The position numbers and the translations under genes were made by a program. DNA of 64,000 nt, from the NCBI RefSeq assembly GCF_010894455.1, contig NZ_JAAIXY010000008.1:186001-250000 (forward strand). The letters are read 5' to 3'. This document shows, piece by piece, positions 33,791 through 42,512 of the stretch; the first letter of the stretch is position 1; each line of letters begins with the position of its first letter. The notes beneath the pieces were generated by a model. That model was not told where the DNA came from. It made no database searches and saw only the letters and a list, made by a program, of their open reading frames with translations. Source of the stretch: Myxococcus eversor (GTDB taxonomy: Bacteria > Myxococcota > Myxococcia > Myxococcales > Myxococcaceae).

Positions 33791-34291
33791 CTACCCCGTC
33801 TTGCGACGCCGGCTCGCGGTTGGGGGAGGGGGCTCCTCTTCCAGCCGCGCGCTCAGCGCCTCGCGGACGGCGAGGACGCGGGCCTTCAAGTCCCGCAGCT
33901 CCTCCACGTCGAGCCCCGACGCCTCCAGGATGGACACGGGCACGCACTCCGCCTTCGAGCGCAGCGCGCGGCCCGGGGTCGTCAGCCGGATGCGCACCTG
34001 GCGCTCGTCCAGCATGTCCCGCTCACGCTTGACGAGGCCCGCCGCCTCCAGCCGCTTGAGCAGCGGCGTCAGCGTCCCCGAGTCGAGGAGCAACCGCTCC
34101 CCCAGCGCCTTCACCGTGACGTCGTCCTCCTCCCACAGCACCATCATCGCCAGGTACTGGGGATAGGTGAGGCCCAGCTCCTCCAAGAGCGGCCGGTACG
34201 TCCGGTTGAGCAGGTGCACCGTCGAATAGAGGGTGAAGCACAGCTGCTCGTCGAGGTGGAGCGCGTCGACACGCTTCTTGGGCTGGGGCAT
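33791..34291 (-). CDS. ohrR: OhrR-like MarR-family regulator
   Basis: Regulator of 166 residues. The N-terminus carries [20 protein letters not shown], where Cys (about residue 18) is the peroxide-sensing residue of OhrR. The Tyr residues contacting it are present ([24 protein letters not shown]). Winged helix: [36 protein letters not shown]. OhrR represses the organic hydroperoxide resistance gene until its Cys is oxidised. No ohr gene is adjacent. The ATG at 34291 has AGGAA upstream. A long palindrome lies about 30 bases upstream of the start and is the expected autoregulatory operator. Confidence 0.88.
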   Translation of the reverse strand: MPQPKKRVDALHLDEQLCFTLYSTVHLLNRTYRPLLEELGLTYPQYLAMMVLWEEDDVTVKALGERLLLDSGTLTPLLKRLEAAGLVKRERDMLDERQVRIRLTTPGRALRSKAECVPVSILEASGLDVEELRDLKARVLAVREALSARLEEEPPPPTASRRRKTG

Positions 34292-34322
34292 GGCGGTTCC
34301 TGCCTGCAACATGCGGCCCAGG

Positions 34323-34340
34323 TCCATTGCGCGCAATGGA
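34323..34340. promoter_or_regulatory. 18-bp perfect palindrome, probable OhrR operator
   Basis: TCCATTGCG-CGCAATGGA is perfectly symmetric and lies in the 57-base gap between the response regulator stop and the OhrR start. MarR/OhrR proteins bind palindromes of this size that overlap their own promoters. Confidence 0.55.
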
Positions 34341-34348
34341 ATCGTGCT

Positions 34349-34732
34349 TCAGGTCTTTCCAGGAGGGCGCGAGCGGCGCAGCCAGTAGGGCACGTGCTCC
34401 AGGAGGGCGTGCCCGTCGAAGGGCTTGAGCAGGGTGTCGAGCACTGCGGGGTGGTGGACCCATCGGGATGTCAGGGCCACCACCGTCAGTCCAGCCCAGG
34501 CGGGGTGGCGGGTGATGCGCTCCAGGAAGGCGCGCCCGTCCATGCGAGGCATTTCCATGTCCAGAAGCACCAGCGAAGGCCGCCCGTGCACCTCCAGCCA
34601 GGTGAGCGCCTCCAGTCCATCCTTCGCGACCGCGCTGGGATAGCCCGCGCTCGTGAGGACGTCGACAACGGACGCTCGCAGGTCCGCGTCATCCTCCACG
34701 ACGAGCAAGGTTCCTTCGGAGGCTCCTGGCAT
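34349..34732 (-). CDS. Single-domain response regulator
   Basis: Receiver domain of 127 residues with no output domain. Acidic pocket VVEDDADLR at about residues 11-19, phospho-acceptor Asp in LVLLDMEMPRMDG (about 58), Thr in VVALTSR and Lys in LLKPFDG. Single-domain receivers act in phosphorelays or bind targets directly. It could be the partner of an orphan kinase, such as that at 25119, but nothing in the sequence ties them. ATG at 34732. Confidence 0.92.
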   Translation of the reverse strand: MPGASEGTLLVVEDDADLRASVVDVLTSAGYPSAVAKDGLEALTWLEVHGRPSLVLLDMEMPRMDGRAFLERITRHPAWAGLTVVALTSRWVHHPAVLDTLLKPFDGHALLEHVPYWLRRSRPPGKT

Positions 34733-34780
34733 GAGAGGTCATCTCCCTAGGTCAGGGTGGGTTTGAGGTACAGGGAACAT

Positions 34781-34800
34781 CTGCCGGTTCGCACCGGCAG
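34781..34800 (-). terminator. Hairpin terminator after XRE regulator
   Basis: Perfect 8-bp arms (CTGCCGGT and ACCGGCAG) around TCGC, 10 bases beyond the XRE stop on the minus strand, between that gene and the response regulator. Confidence 0.6.
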
Positions 34801-34809
34801 AAGAGGTCC

Positions 34810-35163
34810 TCAGGTCTCCTCGAACATGGCCTGGAGCACCCTCCAGGCGAGTTTCACTTCCTGGCCAGAGAGGCCGGAGAGGAAGTCGCAGATCTCCGCC
34901 ACTTCTTCAGTGCGCTCCTGCTCGAAGCCGTTGAAGAGCGTCTTGAGCGACACGTCCAGGCCTGTCGTCAGCTTGCCGAGCGTATCCAGCGACGGAGAGA
35001 ACGCTCCGCGCTCGATGCGGCGGATGGCATCCACGGAGAGGTCGCACCGCTCCGCGAGGGCCTCCTGCGTGAGCGTCCGGTTGACGCGAAGCTCGCGCAC
35101 ATGACCGCCGAATTTGCGATGGAACCTCGTCCAGTTCGCTACCTTGTTCTTCGCTTTCTCCAT
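34810..35163 (-). CDS. XRE-family helix-turn-helix regulator
   Basis: Protein of 117 residues with a Cro/C1-type HTH at about residues 18-72 (VRELRVNRTLTQEALAERCD, LSVDAIRRIERGAFSPSLDT, LGKLTTGLDVSLKTLF). The C-terminal ~40 residues are helical (QERTEEVAEICDFLSGLSG). The target is unknown. The ATG at 35163 begins the Lys-rich N-terminus; the longer reading frame upstream has low coding likelihood. Confidence 0.85.
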   Translation of the reverse strand: MEKAKNKVANWTRFHRKFGGHVRELRVNRTLTQEALAERCDLSVDAIRRIERGAFSPSLDTLGKLTTGLDVSLKTLFNGFEQERTEEVAEICDFLSGLSGQEVKLAWRVLQAMFEET

Positions 35164-35396
35164 ATTGGGTGACGGGTAATCTGGGGACGCCTTGGCCCAA
35201 GTGAAGTGAAGGTGTTGGCGGTTGGACCCTGGATTTCGCACGTTCGCCAACTCGGAGGCCCTGTGTGTCGCAGGGTTGCGCGAAACCAGGTGGCAAGGTG
35301 CGAGCGTGTCTCCGCCCGGCGCTCCCCCGAGGAGCAAGGAGGCTGGCGCGCCGGGAAAATGCGCGGGCGGAAGAGTTCGTCTACGCTGCACGCCGC

Positions 35397-36860
35397 ATGA
35401 CGCATTCGGAAGTCGGGTGGGGTGGACGGCGGGCCGTATTCCACGTCCTGGCCTGCTGTGGCCTCTTGGCCGCCTGTGAAATTGGTTCCGAGGTCCGCCC
35501 GCTCACCGCTGCTCGGGAGCCTGTCCCGGTGCCTCCGGCGGCGGTGGCGCGAGCGCTCGCGCCCGCCCCACGGCGGGTGGCGCCAGAGCCCACGGAGCGC
35601 ACGCGCGCGACGCAGGCGCTGGCGGTGAAGCTGGGGGCGCTCGGGGCGAAGGTGGATGACCCATGCGTGGCGCCCGGGGGCTCGGGCTGTGAGCGCACCG
35701 CGCTGGCGCCCTTCTTCGAGTCGCTGGACGCGCTGTCCGCGGGCACGGCGACGGGGCCCACCGTCATCGAGGCCTTCGGCAACTCGCTCATCGCGGGGGA
35801 CCGAATCGTGGACATCCTCCGAGATGATTTGGGTGCGGGCTTCGGCGCCGCGGGCCGGGGCGTGCTGCTGGTGGACCGGATGGCGCCCTACGGCGGGCGC
35901 GGACGCACCGGCTACAGCAAGGGCGGGTGGGAGCCCCGCACGCTGGGCGAGCTGCGCAAGCCCCCGCACCCGTTCGGAATCACGGGCGTGTACCACGTGG
36001 CCACCGTCGCCCGGGCGCGCAGCCGCTTCAAGCTGGAGGGCGAGCCGCGCGGCACCCTGTGGTGGCTGGACGTCCCGAAGGGCGGCGCGCTCACCGTGCT
36101 GAGTGGAGACACGGTGCTGGCGCGGACGGCGCCCGCGGGGAGTGGCGAGTCGAAGGCCACGCGCTTCGAGCTGCCTCCGGGCACGACGTCGGTGGACATC
36201 GTCGCCGAGGCGAAGGGCGCGGTGGTGCAGGGCGTGGTGTTGCAGCAGGCTCGGCCCGGCATCGTCCTGGACATGCTCGGGGTGCCGTCCGCGGACGCGA
36301 GCCTCTATGCGCGGCTGGATGACGCGGCGCTGCGCTCGCAGCTTTCGGAGCGCGAGCCCCGGCTGCTGGTCTTCTTCCTGGGCGGCAACGAGTCCAAGCG
36401 CCTGGAGTGGAAGCGCACGGACTTGGAGACGCTGCGCACGGACCTGGGCGCGCTTTTGCGTCGCGCGCGAGTGGCCGCGCCGAACAGCGCCTGTCTGGTG
36501 GTGGGGCCCATGGACGCGGTGCGCGACTCGAAGGACCAGGGCAAGGCCTTCACGCAGCGCCCCTTCCTGGAGGCCGTCGTCGACGCGGAGCGCGAGGTGA
36601 CGCAGGCGGAGGGGTGCGCCTTCTTCAACCTCTACGAAGCCATGGGCGGCAAGGGCGCGCTGTCGCGCTTCCACCAGTCCGGCTTCATGCACGAGGACCT
36701 GGTGCACCCGCGTGGCCGGGGGCTGGATGTGCTGGGGCACCTGGTGACGGACGCGCTGCTGCGCGCCTGGGTGGAGACGCCGCCCGCCTCCCGCCGCGTG
36801 GCCTCGCTGGCGCCCGCCGCTGGAAGCCCTCCCACTTCGACCGTGGAGGCCGCGCCATGA
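35397..36860 (+). CDS. SGNH/GDSL-like hydrolase lipoprotein
   Basis: Protein of 487 residues. Lipoprotein signal with lipobox LLAAC (about residues 20-24), then a Pro/Ala linker. The hydrolase domain has block I EAFGNSLIAGD with the catalytic Ser, block III FFLGGNES with the Gly-Asn oxyanion pair, and block V EDLVHPRGRG with the Asp-x-x-His pair. Between I and III is an inserted beta domain (about 195-290) as in PatB/Ape-type peptidoglycan or exopolysaccharide O-acetyl esterases. It probably removes acyl groups in the periplasm. It overlaps the start of the following serine hydrolase by four bases (ATGA). Confidence 0.8.
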   Translation: MTHSEVGWGGRRAVFHVLACCGLLAACEIGSEVRPLTAAREPVPVPPAAVARALAPAPRRVAPEPTERTRATQALAVKLGALGAKVDDPCVAPGGSGCERTALAPFFESLDALSAGTATGPTVIEAFGNSLIAGDRIVDILRDDLGAGFGAAGRGVLLVDRMAPYGGRGRTGYSKGGWEPRTLGELRKPPHPFGITGVYHVATVARARSRFKLEGEPRGTLWWLDVPKGGALTVLSGDTVLARTAPAGSGESKATRFELPPGTTSVDIVAEAKGAVVQGVVLQQARPGIVLDMLGVPSADASLYARLDDAALRSQLSEREPRLLVFFLGGNESKRLEWKRTDLETLRTDLGALLRRARVAAPNSACLVVGPMDAVRDSKDQGKAFTQRPFLEAVVDAEREVTQAEGCAFFNLYEAMGGKGALSRFHQSGFMHEDLVHPRGRGLDVLGHLVTDALLRAWVETPPASRRVASLAPAAGSPPTSTVEAAP

Positions 36861-39085
36861 TGACGCAGAGGTGGCTCTTCGCCGCGCTGTGGTTGCTCGC
36901 GACTCCCGCGCTGTCCGCGCCGCGCCTCACGCCGGTGTGCGAGCCCGTCAACGCGGAGGCCGTCGACGGTCCTCGCGAGTTCGCTCCCGAGGTGACGCGG
37001 GCGCTGGACGCCATCGTCCGCGCGGAGCTGTCGCAGGGGCCCGTCGCGGGGCTGACGGTGGGTGTCACGCGCGGGGCCCAGCGCTGGGTGTGTGGCTATG
37101 GCTTGCGGGACATGGCCAAACGCCTGCCCGCGACGCCGCGCACGACGTACCGCATGGCGTCCGTCACCAAGTCCTTCACCGCCGTGGCCGTGTTGCAGTT
37201 GGTGGAGCAGGGGAAGTTGGATTTGGACGCGGACATCCACACGCTGGTGCCGGGCTACCCGGCGAAGCAGTGGACCGTCACGGTGAAGGATTTGCTGGGA
37301 CACCTGAGCGGGGTGCCCACGTATGACGGGGTGGCCTCCAGCAACAACGTGAAGCCGGTGAGCACGCTCGAGGCCATCTCCGCCTTCTCCGAGAAGCCGT
37401 TGGCCTTCGAGCCGCGCACCCGCTACCTGTACAGCACCTGGGGCTACAACCTGCTGGGCGCGGCGGTGGAGGCCGCGTCGGGGAAGTCCTACCGCGACTA
37501 CCTGCGCGAGCATGTCTTCCAGCCCTCGGGGATGGAGCACGCGGACCTGGACGTCACCGCGACGCGCGACGAGCACCAGGCGGTGGGCTACCGCGTGAAG
37601 GACGGCGTGCTGAAGCCCTCGCGCTTCCTGGATGTGTCCAGCCGCTTCGGTGGCGGTGGGACGCGGGCCACGGTGGGGGACATGCTCGGCTTTGGCCGCG
37701 CGGTGCTGGCCCACCGGCTGGTGACGCGCGACACCATGGGGAAGATGCAGGCCTCCATGGCCACGAGCGACGGGCGCCTCACGGACTACGGCATGGGCTT
37801 CGCCACCTATCCCCTGCGCGGCCACTACCTGGTGGCGCACGCGGGAGGGCAACCGGAGACGACGACGCTGCTGGTGATGTTCCCCGCCGAGGACACGGTG
37901 ATTGCGCTGGCCACCAACATCGAGGGCGAGGCGAAGCGGCTGCGGCGCCTGTCCATCCGGTTGATGGAGGGCGTGCTGGAGGGTGGCGTCACGCGCAGGG
38001 ACGCGCACTTCACGGACCCGGTGGACTCGGTGGTGTACGAGGGCCTGGGCCGCATCGCCAGCTATGGCCTGGCGTACCACCTGTGGGCCACGCGCGGACC
38101 GGGCACGCTGCCGCCGGACGAGGACCTCCCGGGCGCCTTTGCTCGCGTGTCGGAGTTGTTGGACCGCAAGCGCATCGGCAAGGACGGGAAGGGAGCGCTG
38201 GAGCGCATCCGCAGCGGGCATGACCCGAAGCTGGGCTCCGTCTTCATCCGCGTGGGTGCGCAGATGGCGCGCACGTTGGAGAAGGCCCACGGTCCGGAGC
38301 GGCTGCTGGCGTACCCGGCGGAGGGGCCGCTGTCGTTCTTCGCGGACTACCTGGCGGCGTGTGAGGCGCAGGGCGTGCCGGACACGGAGCGCTTCGGCGA
38401 GCCGCTGCGCGCGGATTTGCTGCGCTTCGTCGCGGGGTGGAAGCGCGCGGAGGTTCCGGCGCTGCTGCGCCTGCGGCTGGACGAGGAGCAGAACCCGGAG
38501 CCGCACTGGCCCACGCTGAAGAAGGCGGCGGCGCTGTCGCCGGACGTGCGGCCGGACTACTCGGATGAGCTGCTGCGCATCGCGGAGGGCTTCGCCTGGC
38601 GCAAGCAGGCCGTGAATCGCGTGCGCTGGCTGGAGCGGGCGGTGGAGCTTCAGCCCAGGAGCGTGGACGCGCGGTGGGCGCTGTCCCAGGCGCTGCTCAC
38701 GGTGAAGCGGGACGGAGAGGTGCTGGCGCACCTTCAGGAGGCCCTGGCGACGCCGCAGGGCGCGGTGTCCCTGGCGCCGATGTCGTTCATCAAGCGTGTG
38801 GTGATGGACTCGGAGGCGCCGCCGCGCGTGGGGTTGGGCCTGCTGCGCGCGGGCGTGGCGCTGCACCCGGAGTCGCCCGAGCTGTGGGACGCGCTGGCGA
38901 AGCGGGAGAAGGCCCAGGGCCACAAGGCGGAGGCGAAGGCGGCCCTGCGGCAGGCCCGTCGCGCGCGAGAGGCCCGTCCGGAGCCGTCCTCGTCCGAGCC
39001 GCCGGCCAACCGGGCGGGCGTGGACCGTGGCTCGGGCCCCGTGCCGGATGACCACGGGCTCGTGCGTCCGCGTCAGACGCTGTGA
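36857..39085 (+). CDS. Serine beta-lactamase-like hydrolase with C-terminal helical repeats
   Basis: Protein of 742 residues with a signal peptide (MMTQRWLFAALWLLATPALS). The class C beta-lactamase/DD-peptidase fold shows the SxxK motif SVTK (about 101-104), YxN in TWGYN, and the third motif HAGG (about 330). After about residue 400 come ~340 residues of helical, TPR-like repeats (VELQPRSVDARWALSQALLT, LHPESPELWDALAKREKAQG). Likely a periplasmic esterase or peptidase acting on wall material. Coupled to the SGNH hydrolase, so the pair probably modifies the same polymer. Confidence 0.85.
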   Translation: MMTQRWLFAALWLLATPALSAPRLTPVCEPVNAEAVDGPREFAPEVTRALDAIVRAELSQGPVAGLTVGVTRGAQRWVCGYGLRDMAKRLPATPRTTYRMASVTKSFTAVAVLQLVEQGKLDLDADIHTLVPGYPAKQWTVTVKDLLGHLSGVPTYDGVASSNNVKPVSTLEAISAFSEKPLAFEPRTRYLYSTWGYNLLGAAVEAASGKSYRDYLREHVFQPSGMEHADLDVTATRDEHQAVGYRVKDGVLKPSRFLDVSSRFGGGGTRATVGDMLGFGRAVLAHRLVTRDTMGKMQASMATSDGRLTDYGMGFATYPLRGHYLVAHAGGQPETTTLLVMFPAEDTVIALATNIEGEAKRLRRLSIRLMEGVLEGGVTRRDAHFTDPVDSVVYEGLGRIASYGLAYHLWATRGPGTLPPDEDLPGAFARVSELLDRKRIGKDGKGALERIRSGHDPKLGSVFIRVGAQMARTLEKAHGPERLLAYPAEGPLSFFADYLAACEAQGVPDTERFGEPLRADLLRFVAGWKRAEVPALLRLRLDEEQNPEPHWPTLKKAAALSPDVRPDYSDELLRIAEGFAWRKQAVNRVRWLERAVELQPRSVDARWALSQALLTVKRDGEVLAHLQEALATPQGAVSLAPMSFIKRVVMDSEAPPRVGLGLLRAGVALHPESPELWDALAKREKAQGHKAEAKAALRQARRAREARPEPSSSEPPANRAGVDRGSGPVPDDHGLVRPRQTL

Positions 39086-39115
39086 GCCGAGGCCCTTCGG
39101 GAGGACTGTGCGAGG

Positions 39116-40009
39116 ATGCCTCGCGTGTCCGGCATCCCGTGTCCCTTCTGTCAGGCCCCCTTCGCACCCGGCGCTCGGCGCTGCGCGGCGTGTGGCGCTT
39201 CCCTCCTGGTCGCTCCGCCTTCCGACTCGCAGGTGGCCGTCTGTGCCATCCATCCGGAGTGGATGAGCTTTCATGCGTGCACGCGCTGCGGCGCGTTCGC
39301 GTGCTCGGAGTGTCTGCGCGAGGGGCCTCACGGCGAGCGGGCCTGCGCGCGATGCCATGAGCGCTCGCCGTACTCGCCGCTCGCGTGGGACCAGCGCGCG
39401 GAGCTGGGCTGGGCGAAGGCGTTCTGGACGACGTGCGTCGATGTGATGCTGCGTCCGGGAGCGACCTTCGGCCGGATGTCACCAGAGGGGAGCGTGGGCA
39501 GCTCGCTCTTCTTCGCGCTGCTCACGGCGCTCGCCGGCTACTTCGTCACCACGCTCCTCTACTTCGCCGTCCTGCTGGTGGTTCCCTACGAGAACCTCGC
39601 GTCCCGAGGGCTGGACGAGCCGGGCCCCGGCTTCTTCCGGGGCGCCGTCGTGTTCTTCTTCTTCCTCTGGATGGTGTTGATGCCCCTCTTCAGCGTGGGC
39701 ATCACCGTGGTGGCGTCCGCGCTGGACCATCTGGTGCTGCGGATGGCGGGCGCGCCGAGCACGTTCACCGCGACGCTGCGCGGACATGCCCTGTCCCAGG
39801 GCGTCTACCTGATAGGCCTGGTGCCCTTCTGCGGCATGTATGTGATGCCCTTCTGGAGCGCCGGCGCGCGGGTGGCCGCGTACCAGAAGCTGTATCGCGT
39901 GGGCTGGGGGCAGGCGGCGTTCGGCGCGCTGTTCGTGCCCGTCGTCACCTGCTGCCTGGGCGTGGGTGGCTACGCCGCGATGATGGCGACCCTGATGAGG
40001 TCTCCGTAG
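39116..40009 (+). CDS. Zinc-ribbon/B-box membrane protein (Yip1-like)
   Basis: Protein of 297 residues. The N-terminal ~80 residues hold several zinc-binding clusters (CPFCQAPFAPGARRCAACG, CAIHPEWMSFHACTRCG, CSEC, CARCH). A Yip1-like membrane domain follows, with four to five hydrophobic segments (FFALLTALAGYFVTTLLYFA, VVFFFFLWMVLMPLFSVGI, VYLIGLVPFCGMYVMPF, FGALFVPVVTCCLGVGGYAA). Such proteins are common and uncharacterised in myxobacteria. ATG at 39116 with GGGAGG about 10 bases upstream. Confidence 0.8.
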   Translation: MPRVSGIPCPFCQAPFAPGARRCAACGASLLVAPPSDSQVAVCAIHPEWMSFHACTRCGAFACSECLREGPHGERACARCHERSPYSPLAWDQRAELGWAKAFWTTCVDVMLRPGATFGRMSPEGSVGSSLFFALLTALAGYFVTTLLYFAVLLVVPYENLASRGLDEPGPGFFRGAVVFFFFLWMVLMPLFSVGITVVASALDHLVLRMAGAPSTFTATLRGHALSQGVYLIGLVPFCGMYVMPFWSAGARVAAYQKLYRVGWGQAAFGALFVPVVTCCLGVGGYAAMMATLMRSP

Positions 40010-40011
40010 GC

Positions 40012-40455
40012 TCAGTGCTTCGGGTCCGCGTCCGGCGGGGACTCGTGCCGGTCATCGTGTCCCTGGGCGAGGTGGCGTTGTCGGGCGCGCGCGTGCACGC
40101 GCTTGAACTGCTGGGTCAGCTCCGCGAGCTCCTCCTCGGTGGCGTCCTCCAGGTCCGTGAATTCATCGTGCGCGTGCTTCTGCGCGCGGATGAGCTCGTC
40201 GAGCTTGAGGTGGATGGCCTTCGCGTCCCGGTTCTGCGTGGCCTGGATGACGAACACCATCAGGAACGTGATGATGGTCGTCGAGGTGTTGATGACGAGC
40301 TGCCAGGTGTCGCTGAAGTGGAACAGCGGCCCCGACACCGCCCAGAGCAGGACGACGGACACGGCGACAAGCAGGGCCTGGACGGAGCCCACGCGCTCGG
40401 AGACGCCCTGGGCGAACTTGTGGAAGCGCTCATGCATCCCCGGAAGGATGGGCAT
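40012..40455 (-). CDS. Low-affinity iron permease-like small membrane protein
   Basis: Protein of 147 residues of the Iron_permease family (PF04120 type). Two membrane segments (VQALLVAVSVVLLWAVSGPL and WQLVINTSTTIITFLMVFVI) are followed by the conserved QATQNRDAKAIHLKLDELIR motif and a charged coiled tail. Despite the family name, most bacterial members have no demonstrated transport role. Start ATG at 40455; an ATG six codons later is also possible. It is convergent with the preceding gene, stops two bases apart. Confidence 0.85.
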   Translation of the reverse strand: MPILPGMHERFHKFAQGVSERVGSVQALLVAVSVVLLWAVSGPLFHFSDTWQLVINTSTTIITFLMVFVIQATQNRDAKAIHLKLDELIRAQKHAHDEFTDLEDATEEELAELTQQFKRVHARARQRHLAQGHDDRHESPPDADPKH

Positions 40456-40520
40456 GAGCGCGAGGGTCGGCTCGGTTGTCTGGACGCTGCCCGAGCGCCT
40501 GCTCGCCCTGCGGCCGGACG

Positions 40521-41618
40521 CTACTGCCCGGCGGACGTCCCCGAGGACGGGAGGGCGGCGGTGACGGTGCGCTGCTTGGGCCAGAAGCGCGCGCCATGCA
40601 CGCCGTCGAGCTGGGCCAGGCGCTTCTTGCTCCGCGCGTCGTAGATGCGCGCGCTGTGGTCCGACGCCACGAGCAGCAGGGCTCCCCGCACGCGCAGCTC
40701 CACCACCGACGTGGGCTCCAGCGACAGGGCCTCCGGCTCGGAGAGGCGATCATTCGCCTCCCAGCGCAGCGGTGGCATCAGCACCGGCAGCTCGCGCGCC
40801 GCCCGCCATGCGTACAGCGGGCCACCGTGCGTCTCCAGCGCGACCCAGGCGCCGTACTCGGTGTGGCCCTTGTCCTTCACCACCGCGTCCAGGCGCGCCG
40901 CCTCGCTGTCCTCGGTCAGCTCCGTCGCCGCGGGCGCATCCGGGTCCGCGCCGAACGTCGAGGACACCAACTGGCTCGCGGTGGCCAGCGCCGTCGTGCC
41001 CGGTGCGTCCTCCCTCTCGTACACCGTCGCCACGGATTCGATTCGCTTCCACGTCTCGCCCTCGCGGCGGTACGCGTGAGCAAGACCCGCCGGGCTGCCC
41101 TCCGTCTCCTCCGGCACCGGCAGCCGGCGGCCGTCCACGACGAAGACCTCCTCGCCGCGCTCCTCCTTGCGCGTCAGCCCCTCCAACTGGGACACGAGCG
41201 CGACGACACGGCCTTGTGCGTCAAAGCCAAGTGAGTCCGTATGGCCCTCGTCTGGGAGTGCGAGCGGCGTGAGGGCCTGAGGGGCGTCGAAGTCCACCTT
41301 CCAGGCGCGGGGCGGCAGGGTGCCGTTGCCCCGGTCCACCAGTGCGCCCTGCTTGCCGTCCGGGCTCCAGGCCAGGCCCAGGCGCTCGCAGGGGGCATCC
41401 ACGGTGGCCAGGGCCTTGCGTATGCCCGTGGGGTCCTGGCGTATCCAGGTACAGCCGGAAGGAGCGGCGTCCTGCAGGAGCGAGAGCGCGAACGAGGGCG
41501 CGGGCTCCGCGGAGGGAGGGGGCGCCGGAGTCGCGGGCGCGGGGTCCTGTGACTTCTTGCAGGCACCCCCGAGCAGCAGGGTTCCGAGGAAGAACGCGGG
41601 GCCAAGGCGGCGGAGCAT
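40521..41618 (-). CDS. Lipoprotein with propeller-like repeats
   Basis: Lipoprotein of 365 residues with lipobox LLGGAC (about 15-20) and a Pro/Ala linker. The mature part contains segments such as GLAWSPDGKQGALVDRGNG and DSLGFDAQGRVVALVSQLEG that resemble propeller blades. No catalytic motif was found. ATG at 41618 with GGAGAG upstream. Confidence 0.75.
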   Translation of the reverse strand: MLRRLGPAFFLGTLLLGGACKKSQDPAPATPAPPPSAEPAPSFALSLLQDAAPSGCTWIRQDPTGIRKALATVDAPCERLGLAWSPDGKQGALVDRGNGTLPPRAWKVDFDAPQALTPLALPDEGHTDSLGFDAQGRVVALVSQLEGLTRKEERGEEVFVVDGRRLPVPEETEGSPAGLAHAYRREGETWKRIESVATVYEREDAPGTTALATASQLVSSTFGADPDAPAATELTEDSEAARLDAVVKDKGHTEYGAWVALETHGGPLYAWRAARELPVLMPPLRWEANDRLSEPEALSLEPTSVVELRVRGALLLVASDHSARIYDARSKKRLAQLDGVHGARFWPKQRTVTAALPSSGTSAGQ

Positions 41619-41746
41619 GAGGCTCTCCGGTGCGGGTTCTCACCCACCATCGCAGAACGCCGGGAGTGGGAGGAAGTCACCCCAGGAGTACATGGCCGGA
41701 ACTTTCAGATAGCCCACGCGAGGCTGGGTGCCATCCAACCCGCCTG

Positions 41747-41787
41747 GCACCCCGAGGTGCTCTGTCGAGAACACTCGCTCGGGGTGC
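41747..41787 (-). terminator. Stem-loop downstream of mini-amidohydrolase
   Basis: 10-bp arms GCACCCCGAG (41747-41756) and CTCGGGGTGC (41778-41787) separated by 21 bases, just downstream (minus strand) of the stop at 41804. Probably a terminator. Confidence 0.5.
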
Positions 41788-41803
41788 GCCGCGTGCGTGC
41801 GGC

Positions 41804-42286
41804 TCAGACGAGCCAGCCGCTCTCGTCGAGGAAGAGGGCCTCGTTGAAAGCGTCTTCGTCCTTCTTCTCGCGCTTCTCGCGCGCGGGAGGCGTGTCCGCG
41901 AAGTAGAGGCTGCGGCCGTCCTTGACGACGTGCAGCACGCGCAGGTCCTCGCGGGCGCGAGGTGTCACGACGAGCGGGTTGCCGGAGAGGACGACGAAGT
42001 TGGCGCGCTGGCCCGGGGCGAGGGTGCCCTGGGGTTCCGGCTCCTCCTCTTCCGCGTTGCTGTTGTTGTTCGACAGCTTGTCGACGACGGCGGGAATCAC
42101 CGTGCCGCCCTGGAGGGGGACGACTTCCGTGTCGGGGCCGCGGAGCGCGAGGATTTCAGCACGGGTGCCCACGGCGAGGATGTGGCCGTCCTGGAGGGCC
42201 AGCGCCTCGGCGGTGGGCTGATGCTCGTTCATGGTGAGCAGGGTTCCGCCCTCGAAGATGCGGTCGGCGAATCGGGAAGGGTTCAT
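41804..42286 (-). pseudogene. Internally deleted amidohydrolase (N- and C-terminal segments fused)
   Basis: Open frame of 160 residues. Residues 1-65 match the N-terminal composite beta-domain of YtcJ-type amidohydrolases (RIFEGGTLLTMNEHQP, TAEALALQDGHILAVGTRAE, GGTVIPAVVD). Residues 84-140 match the C-terminal end (QGTLAPGQRANFVVLSGNPL). The whole catalytic TIM barrel with its metal-binding histidines, normally ~380 residues, is missing; the join is a low-complexity linker (KLSNNNSNAEEEEPEPQ). The frame is intact and has a GGAG ribosome site and terminator, so it may be a stable mini-protein rather than decay. It cannot be an active amidohydrolase. Confidence 0.7.
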
Positions 42287-42512
42287 GGCCTTCGCTCCGG
42301 GGGACACGCGGGTGGACCTTTAAGGTGCGGCCGCGCGGGGGAAGCGTCCATGGGGGCAGGGAGATGTTGTCCTGTCGCCCGAGTGCCAGCCCGCTGGGGC
42401 GGGAGTGCCGAGCGAGCGGTCCCCGTGTGACTCCGGGCGCGGGTTGCTGGCGAGAGGTGGCGTCCTCACGGTGGAGGGTGGCGGTGTGCTGACGGGCCGC
42501 CTTGCGCGCGCC

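Noticed and set aside
34349-34732. Cognate pairing with the sensor kinase at 25119
   Set aside because: They are 8 kb apart on opposite strands with unrelated genes between; no sequence evidence of pairing.
36632-39358. 908-codon frame on the minus strand
   Set aside because: It is antisense to the SGNH and beta-lactamase-like genes, has low-complexity Arg/His/Gln composition, and no motif or ribosome site; typical high-GC shadow frame.
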